19,403 bases of DNA, taken from Oceanospirillaceae bacterium (lineage in GTDB: Bacteria > Pseudomonadota > Gammaproteobacteria > Pseudomonadales > Balneatricaceae). The stretch is from positions 1-19,403 of the forward strand of contig DPHB01000005.1 in NCBI GenBank assembly GCA_003521845.1, given 5' to 3'. How positions within the stretch are numbered: the stretch's first letter is position 1; every line of letters starts with the position of its first letter. Positions 14,825-19,403 of this stretch are shown here, in pieces. A program made the translations under genes and the position numbers. The notes beneath the pieces were generated by a model that was not told the DNA's origin, did not search any database, and worked only from the letters and a program-made list of their open reading frames with translations.

Positions 14825-15298
14825 TTAAGCCTCTAGTTGACGTAAAAGACTAACCATTTCCAAAGCAGAAATAGCCGCTTCTTCACCCTTGTTGCCCGCC
14901 TTAGTACCAGCGCGCTCAATGGCTTGTTCAATGGAGTTGACGGTGAGTACACCGTTAGTAACTGGAATACCGCTATCCAAAGTCACTTTGCTAATGCCTG
15001 ATGATGCTTCACCAGATACGTATTCAAAGTGTGGTGTACCACCGCGTATCACAGCACCCAAGGCAATAATGGCATCATCTTTGCCTTGTTGGGCAATTTT
15101 TTGTACTACCAATGGGATTTCAAATGCACCCGGCACACGTACCACACGGATGTTTTCAGCATCAACGCCGTGGCGTACTAGGCAATCGATGGCACCATCC
15201 ACAAGACTTTCCACAACAAAGGCATTAAAGCGGCCAACAACTAGGGTGTAGTGGCCATTTGCATCGTTGAAACGGCCTTCAATATTAGTAACAGACAT
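14825..15298 (-). CDS. ribH: 6,7-dimethyl-8-ribityllumazine synthase
   Basis: A 157-aa enzyme that joins the ribityl-aminopyrimidine to 3,4-dihydroxy-2-butanone 4-phosphate, the penultimate riboflavin step; it forms pentamers or icosahedral 60-mers in the family. Seen motifs: GRFNAFVVESLVDGA (22-36), VPGAFEIP (55-62), GAVIRGGTPHFEYVS (81-95) with catalytic H90, and GVLTVNSIEQAIERAG. Start ATG 15298 has AGGGAGA at good spacing. It lies 18 bp after ribBA and supplies the lumazine for riboflavin synthase, whose gene is not in this cluster. Confidence 0.95.
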   Translation of the reverse strand: MSVTNIEGRFNDANGHYTLVVGRFNAFVVESLVDGAIDCLVRHGVDAENIRVVRVPGAFEIPLVVQKIAQQGKDDAIIALGAVIRGGTPHFEYVSGEASSGISKVTLDSGIPVTNGVLTVNSIEQAIERAGTKAGNKGEEAAISALEMVSLLRQLEA

Positions 15299-15316
15299 GT
15301 TTATCTCCCTAAGCCC

Positions 15317-16426
15317 TTAGGCCTCACAAGTAATGTATTCTTCAATTTCTAGGTCAAAGCCAGAAATCGCATTGTATTTCATTTCGGTACTCATCAAGCG
15401 CATTTTATGTACACCCAATTCACGTAAAATTTGCGCACCGGTACCCACATTCAAAAACGCGCCAGAACCTGTGGTATGGGGTGGTCGCGCCGGCGTATCA
15501 GGGCGGAAAAAGTCCTCAATACTCGGGCCAACACGGGTCTCACTACGGCCCAATAACACCATCACACCACTGCCTTCTGCGGCAATGCGCTTTAAAACGG
15601 CTTGCGCTGACCATTTTGGACGGCCATTGGTGGCGCCCACAATATCACGCAGCATATCAGGCATGTGCACACGCACCAAAGTGGCTTGGTCTTCTTCTAC
15701 CTTACCTAGCGTCACCGCCAGATGGGTGTTACCCAAAATAGTGTCGCGGTAGATATGAAGATCAAACTCAATACCGTCAAAGCTAATTTTTTGTTCTTCC
15801 ACTTTTTCAATGGTACGTTCATTCTTGCTACGGAAATGAATCAAATCAGCAATGGTACCAATCTTAAGGTCATGTTCTTTAGCAAACTTCAGCAAATCAT
15901 CACGGCGCGCCATAGTGCCGTCATCATTCATAATTTCCACGATGGTGGCCGCTGGCGTAAAGCCAGCCAAACGCGCTAGATCACAACCGGCTTCCGTGTG
16001 GCCGGCACGCGTCATCACACCACCTTCACGCGCCATCAAAGGGAATATATGCCCCGGTTGCACAATGTCTTTAGGCACCACATTGGCTGCCACAGCGGTA
16101 CGTACTGTGTGCGCACGATCGGCGGCCGAAATACCCGTCGTCACACCAACGGCCGCTTCAATAGACATGGTAAAGTTGGTTTCGTAGGCGGCACCGTTGC
16201 TTTGCACCATCAAGGGCAAGTCCAACTTTTCACAGTGTTCGCGGGTCAAGGTCAAGCAAATCAAGCCACGGGCATTTTTTGCCATAAAGTTGATGTCTTC
16301 TGGGCGCACCTGCTCGGCAACCATGACTAGGTCGCCTTCATTTTCGCGGTCTTCATCATCCATCAAGATGATCATTTTGCCCTGACGCATGTCGTCAATC
16401 AGCTCTAGAGTTGTATTCAATTCCAT
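15317..16426 (-). CDS. ribBA: 3,4-dihydroxy-2-butanone 4-phosphate synthase with degenerate GTP cyclohydrolase II domain
   Basis: A 369-aa two-domain protein. The N-terminal RibB domain (about 1-202) has the acidic loop DDEDRENEGDL (23-33) and HTEAGCDLARLAG (143-155), so conversion of ribulose 5-phosphate to dihydroxybutanone phosphate is expected. The C-terminal half (about 214-369) is RibA-like in fold, with GAQILRELGVHKMRLMS and the GFDLEIEEY end. Where true GTP cyclohydrolase II has its CxxDxxGSxRCDC-type zinc motif, this protein reads HMPDMLRDIVGATNG (254-268) with no cysteine. The RibA half is therefore probably inactive on GTP, as in the RibBX form of several proteobacteria; a separate ribA would be needed. 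Start ATG 16426 has GAGGTGA upstream. Confidence 0.92.
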   Translation of the reverse strand: MELNTTLELIDDMRQGKMIILMDDEDRENEGDLVMVAEQVRPEDINFMAKNARGLICLTLTREHCEKLDLPLMVQSNGAAYETNFTMSIEAAVGVTTGISAADRAHTVRTAVAANVVPKDIVQPGHIFPLMAREGGVMTRAGHTEAGCDLARLAGFTPAATIVEIMNDDGTMARRDDLLKFAKEHDLKIGTIADLIHFRSKNERTIEKVEEQKISFDGIEFDLHIYRDTILGNTHLAVTLGKVEEDQATLVRVHMPDMLRDIVGATNGRPKWSAQAVLKRIAAEGSGVMVLLGRSETRVGPSIEDFFRPDTPARPPHTTGSGAFLNVGTGAQILRELGVHKMRLMSTEMKYNAISGFDLEIEEYITCEA

Positions 16427-16584
16427 GCTCTCACCTCAAACGCTAGCCTGAATATTGAGTGGCTTTGCGTATTCTTAAATTCTAGGGGATTTAAAGGCCA
16501 TATTGTGCCAGAAAATGCCCCATTTAGGTAGTTACAGGTCTGATAAATAGCCACCCAGTTATGACAATTATCAACCTGCATGAC
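16427..16584 (-). other. ribD-ribBA intergenic region without ribE
   Basis: A 158-bp gap occurs inside an otherwise compact gene cluster, at the position where riboflavin synthase (ribE/ribC) usually sits. I find no open frame resembling it, and none of the conserved blocks of an FMN riboswitch (RFN element). On the minus strand there is a TTGTCA (16563-16568) without a convincing -10 partner, so a local ribBA promoter is possible but unproven. Confidence 0.5.
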
Positions 16585-17712
16585 CTACAAATCGACACTA
16601 ATCAACAAATCTTCGCCTACCTTGTCAAACTGCTGAAATCGCCCTTGCCAAGCATCTGCCAATTTCTCATGGGCCTGGTTAAATAACGGTAAACCGGTGG
16701 CACCTAAAAACTTTGGCGCAACAAACACTTGCAGGTTATCTAATAAGCCGGCGCGCATAAAGCTCGCATTGAGGCTGGCACCAGCTTCCAGCATGATCTG
16801 CTGACAACCACGCTGAGCCAACACATCAATGGCCGCTTGCAAGTGTATTTTACCTGCCTTTGGCCCCGTCATTTCGCTGGCGACTCGCTGCACCTCCACA
16901 CCTTGTTCTTGGTAGGCTGCGTAGGCATCAGCATCGTCATTTGTTGTTAGCAACAACACTGGGCCTGGCAAAGTAAACAACTGGGCGTCCAGCGGGGTAC
17001 GCAAGGGCGCATCAATAATTACCCGCAACGGCTGTTTCATACGCGCAACCTGTTCTGCTGGTACACCGGCGGCCAATAATTCCGTTGCCCGGCTGTTCAT
17101 ACTAGGGTTGTCGGCTAACATCGAGCCCAACCCAGTCACCACGGCACAGCTTTGTGCACGCATCAAATGCACTTGGGCTCGCGCCGCGGGGCCGGTAATC
17201 CACTGACTTTGGCCGGTCGCCATGGCTGTACGGCCATCCAGGCTGCATGCTAGCTTGCTAAATACATAGGGCTTACCCGTAGCCATAAAATGCATAAAAC
17301 CAGGGTTCACCGCCTGACATTGGGCTTCTAACACGGGGCCAATAACATCAATACCTGCGGCCAGTAGTTGCTGCAACCCTTGCCCAGCTACTTGCGGATT
17401 GGGGTCCTGACAACCGTAAACGACGGTAGCAACCCCAGCCTCAATCAAACCTTGGCTACAGGGCGGTGTGCGACCAAAATGGCTACAAGGCTCCAAGGTC
17501 ACATAGGCAGTAGCACCTTGCGCTTGCCCATCTGCTGCGTTCAATGCCATCACCTCAGCATGGGGGCCACCCGCCTCTTGAGTATGGCCCTGCGCTATTA
17601 AAACCCCATCACGCACCAACACACAGCCCACAGCCGGATTGGGTTTAGCAATGCCCCAAGCCAGGCGAGCTTGGTCGAGGGCTAACTGCATATAATCTTG
17701 ATGATTAATCAT
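16585..17712 (-). CDS. ribD: bifunctional riboflavin deaminase-reductase RibD
   Basis: A 375-aa fusion enzyme performing the second and third steps of the riboflavin pathway. The N-terminal deaminase domain (about 1-145) has HAE (51-53) and PCSHFGRTPPC (75-85), giving zinc ligands H51, C76, C85 and catalytic E53. The C-terminal reductase domain (about 146-375) has SKLACSLDGRTA (152-163), SQWITG (169-174) and DNPSMNSR (201-208), which bind NADPH and substrate. The length is normal. Start ATG 17712 overlaps the end of nrdR by eight bases (ATGATTAA), so translation is coupled. Confidence 0.95.
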   Translation of the reverse strand: MINHQDYMQLALDQARLAWGIAKPNPAVGCVLVRDGVLIAQGHTQEAGGPHAEVMALNAADGQAQGATAYVTLEPCSHFGRTPPCSQGLIEAGVATVVYGCQDPNPQVAGQGLQQLLAAGIDVIGPVLEAQCQAVNPGFMHFMATGKPYVFSKLACSLDGRTAMATGQSQWITGPAARAQVHLMRAQSCAVVTGLGSMLADNPSMNSRATELLAAGVPAEQVARMKQPLRVIIDAPLRTPLDAQLFTLPGPVLLLTTNDDADAYAAYQEQGVEVQRVASEMTGPKAGKIHLQAAIDVLAQRGCQQIMLEAGASLNASFMRAGLLDNLQVFVAPKFLGATGLPLFNQAHEKLADAWQGRFQQFDKVGEDLLISVDL

Positions 17713-18166
17713 AATGCTCTTGTTCCAAACGCTCTATTTCGGCACGGAATTCGTGCAAGTCTTTAAAACTGCGATATACAGAGGCAAAACGCACATAGGC
17801 GACCTCGTCCAATTCACGCAGCTGACCCATCACCGTTTCACCCAATAGCTGGGTAGGTACTTCGCGCTCGCCGCTGGCTCGCAATTTGTGTTTAATACGG
17901 TTAATCGCTGATTCAATAGCCTCAACACCGACTGGGCGTTTTTCTAATGAGCGTAAAATACCGGCACGAAGCTTGTCTTCGTCAAAGGGCTGTCGCGAAC
18001 CATCTTGCTTAATCACCTTGGGCATTAACAGCTCAGCCACTTCAAAGGTGGTAAAGCGTTCACTGCACTCTAAACATTCGCGACGACGGCGGATTTGCTC
18101 GCCTTCTGCCACCAACCGCGAGTCTATTACTTTGGTTTCGTTGTGGCTGCAAAATGGACAATACAT
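17705..18166 (-). CDS. nrdR: transcriptional repressor NrdR
   Basis: A 153-aa repressor of ribonucleotide reductase genes, activated by dATP. The N-terminal zinc ribbon has C3, C6, C31 and C34 (YCPFC and RECLEC). The ATP-cone domain covers about 46-136 and includes VIKQDGSRQPFD and the C-terminal VAYVRFASVYRSFKD, an NrdR hallmark. It heads the riboflavin cluster, a placement common in Proteobacteria and unrelated to its regulon. ATG 18166 has no evident Shine-Dalgarno sequence; the upstream bases are TTTGAGATCTCCCT. I see no NrdR box pair in this window. Confidence 0.96.
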   Translation of the reverse strand: MYCPFCSHNETKVIDSRLVAEGEQIRRRRECLECSERFTTFEVAELLMPKVIKQDGSRQPFDEDKLRAGILRSLEKRPVGVEAIESAINRIKHKLRASGEREVPTQLLGETVMGQLRELDEVAYVRFASVYRSFKDLHEFRAEIERLEQEHYD

Positions 18167-18201
18167 AGGGAGATCTCAAATACCGATAGGCTAAGCAAGT
18201 T

Positions 18202-18231
18202 ATTATAAACTCAAGCCTTGTTTAGAGCTAA
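18202..18231 (-). promoter_or_regulatory. sigma-70 promoter of the nrdR-rib-nusB cluster
   Basis: On the minus strand a perfect TATAAT (18202-18207) lies 18 bp after a poor -35, TTAGCT (18226-18231). Transcription would begin about 30 bases before the nrdR ATG. It is back to back with the promoter of the DMT transporter. Confidence 0.55.
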
Positions 18232-18248
18232 CCCATAAAGCAATTAAC

Positions 18249-18257
18249 TGCTATGAT
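18249..18257 (+). promoter_or_regulatory. extended -10 promoter of DMT transporter gene
   Basis: TGC-TATGAT is a TGn extended -10 element (TATGAT 18252-18257), which explains the lack of a recognisable -35. The start would be near 18264, about 37 bases before the ATG at 18301. Confidence 0.55.
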
Positions 18258-18300
18258 GCCAAATCTCTTTGACCCTCAAATAGCCTTTTGGGGTACCTAG

Positions 18301-19230
18301 ATGCGAGGGAAAATGCTAACACTTACCAATTTACCACTAGCCGAACTAGCCGCGCTAGGTGCCGCTACGACCTGGGCCTTTACGGGTTTAATTACCCAGC
18401 CTTTGGTACATTACTTTGGTGCCACGGCCACCAACCGTTACCGCATTACGGTCGCGTCCTTTATGCTACTACTTTTGACTAGCTTGCTGGGCCTCTGGCA
18501 TACGCTAGACATGTCAGGTATGTGGCTGCTAGTCCTGTCAGGACTGATTGGTATTTTCGTGGGTGACACGGCCTTAATGCAGGCTCTGAAACGCATCGGC
18601 CCGCGCCGCAATGCCATACTCTTTTCTACCAATGCCCCCATTGCGGCAGGCATGGGCTTTATTTGGCTTGGTGAAAGCTTGTCTGTGAGTACGCTAATTG
18701 GTTGTGCACTAGTTTTGGCTGGCGTCATGATTGCCATCTGGTGGGGTAAAAAACCCACCTCGGCTGATGGCGAGCATAAAATGGAACAGGTTTCTGGCCG
18801 TTTATGGGTGGGCGTGGGCTTAGGTTTATTAGCCGCTACAGGCCAAGCGACTGGCGCCATTATCGTGAAGCCAGTGTTGTTAGATGGCGCTCACCCCATT
18901 GCTGCATCAGCCATACGCGTGGGCTTTGCTGCCGTATGCATGTGGACCATGCTGGCCCTACCTTTAAAATGGGGTAAAGCCAAAAACCCAATGACCTGGC
19001 GCTGGGCTATACGCTCATTTATTAGCGCCAACTTAGGCTTGGTAGTGGGTATGACACTGTTGGTTTATGCACTCAAGGATGGCGCTGTCGGCTTGGTGAC
19101 TACCTTGTCGGCTACCTCACCAATCTTGATACTACCTTTGTTGTGGCTGATTACTAAACAACGCCCCAACCGCTATGCCTGGCTGGGCAGCCTGGCAGTA
19201 GTGATTGGTTGTGGCATTATATTTATGTGA
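18301..19230 (+). CDS. EamA/DMT-family membrane transporter
   Basis: A 309-aa inner-membrane protein with two EamA repeats. The first is about residues 17-148, including ALGAATTWAFTGLI and the end of the repeat WLGESLSVSTLIGCALVLAGVMIAI. The second is about 168-309, ending in WLGSLAVVIGCGIIFM. About ten hydrophobic helices are seen. The family exports metabolites such as amino acids, purines or other small solutes, and substrate cannot be predicted from sequence alone. ATG 18301 has GGGG 8 bases upstream; ATG 18313 has GAGGG but at only 3 bases and is the alternative start. The gene is divergent from nrdR and its stop is two bases from the stop of the convergent gene. Confidence 0.85.
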   Translation: MRGKMLTLTNLPLAELAALGAATTWAFTGLITQPLVHYFGATATNRYRITVASFMLLLLTSLLGLWHTLDMSGMWLLVLSGLIGIFVGDTALMQALKRIGPRRNAILFSTNAPIAAGMGFIWLGESLSVSTLIGCALVLAGVMIAIWWGKKPTSADGEHKMEQVSGRLWVGVGLGLLAATGQATGAIIVKPVLLDGAHPIAASAIRVGFAAVCMWTMLALPLKWGKAKNPMTWRWAIRSFISANLGLVVGMTLLVYALKDGAVGLVTTLSATSPILILPLLWLITKQRPNRYAWLGSLAVVIGCGIIFM

Positions 19231-19232
19231 GA

Positions 19233-19403
19233 CTATTGCGCCAGATAGTTGGCCAAGAAATCGTCAAAAGAGCCACTTTGCTCAGCTTCTAACTGCTCTT
19301 GATCAACCAGAGACTGCTGCGCATGGGCCTGCATTTGCGCTAATAAGTCCGCGTCCATATCCGTATCTAGGTGGAACTGCTGATGCTGCTGAGCCAGCTG
19401 CAT
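19233..19403 (-). CDS. 3' end of a truncated gene, possibly glutamate-cysteine ligase
   Basis: An open minus-strand frame of 56 codons runs off the right edge and ends in TAG at 19233-19235. The visible tail is glutamine-rich and helical, ending SFDDFLANYLAQ. This resembles the C-terminal tail of proteobacterial GshA, where a QQ-rich helix and an EA-(A/E)-x-x-x-F-x-x-(W/Y)L pattern close the protein (for example the end of E. coli GshA as I remember it). The match is short and low in complexity, so the name is tentative. The first visible codon is ATG, but that is the window edge and need not be the start. Three in-frame ATG codons (19401, 19356, 19332 region) lack clear ribosome-binding sites. 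Confidence 0.45.
   Translation of the reverse strand: MQLAQQHQQFHLDTDMDADLLAQMQAHAQQSLVDQEQLEAEQSGSFDDFLANYLAQ

Noticed and set aside
16496..16510. Sigma-54-like motif TGGCACAATATGGCC on the minus strand before ribBA
   Set aside because: GG and GC are 9 rather than 10 bp apart, and no NtrC-like or other enhancer site is visible nearby.
18167..18300. FMN riboswitch or NrdR box pair in the nrdR upstream region
   Set aside because: None of the RFN conserved blocks are present, and no pair of ACACwATATAGTG-like NrdR boxes is seen; two opposed promoters account for the region.

Overview
The window looks like an ordinary chromosomal stretch from a gammaproteobacterium, probably on the Pseudomonas / Cellvibrio / Oceanospirillales side. 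The pointers are protein character (cytochrome c5, ComM, Rep, a Pseudomonas-like PII protein with Y51, a GltR/GtrS-GtsABCD-type sugar module), the nrdR-ribD-ribBA-ribH-nusB-thiL-pgpA order, and the sigma-54/NtrC logic at the PII gene. I see no insertion sequence, prophage, integrase, CRISPR array or defence gene, and no gene-free stretch longer than 300 bases.

Layout. (1) 1-973: a minus-strand tRNA-Arg(CCG) with a good sigma-70 promoter, then a plus-strand periplasmic cytochrome c5 closed by a strong bidirectional terminator. (2) 978-5129, minus strand: a MazG-like NTP pyrophosphohydrolase, the Rep helicase, and the ComM/YifB AAA+ ATPase. (3) 5254-11658, plus strand: an OmpR-type response regulator and histidine kinase (10-base overlap), followed by a four-gene sugar ABC importer (binding protein, two permeases, MalK-type ATPase). 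The arrangement matches the GltR/GtrS-GtsABCD glucose uptake module of pseudomonads. A tandem 10-bp repeat beside the kinase stop codon is a candidate operator, and a hairpin between the binding-protein and permease genes probably sets their ratio. (4) 11659-12216: a PII gene (glnK) with two NtrC-type enhancer sites 32 bp apart and a -24/-12 promoter, so nitrogen control is readable directly from the DNA. (5) 12390-12896: dsbB, whose stop codon abuts that of the convergent pgpA.

(6) 12897-18166, minus strand: one long cluster transcribed nrdR, ribD, ribBA, ribH, nusB, thiL, pgpA. It joins riboflavin synthesis, the NusB antitermination factor, thiamine phosphate kinase and phosphatidylglycerophosphatase. 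The riboflavin synthase gene (ribE/ribC) often found between ribD and ribBA is not there, and the GTP cyclohydrolase II half of RibBA has lost its zinc cysteines. (7) 18301-19230, plus strand: an EamA/DMT-family exporter read divergently from nrdR, meeting the 3' end of a truncated minus-strand gene, possibly glutamate-cysteine ligase.

The most informative signals are regulatory: the NtrC/sigma-54 architecture of glnK, the candidate response-regulator operator and the intra-operon hairpin of the sugar module. I did not find a convincing new biological system.
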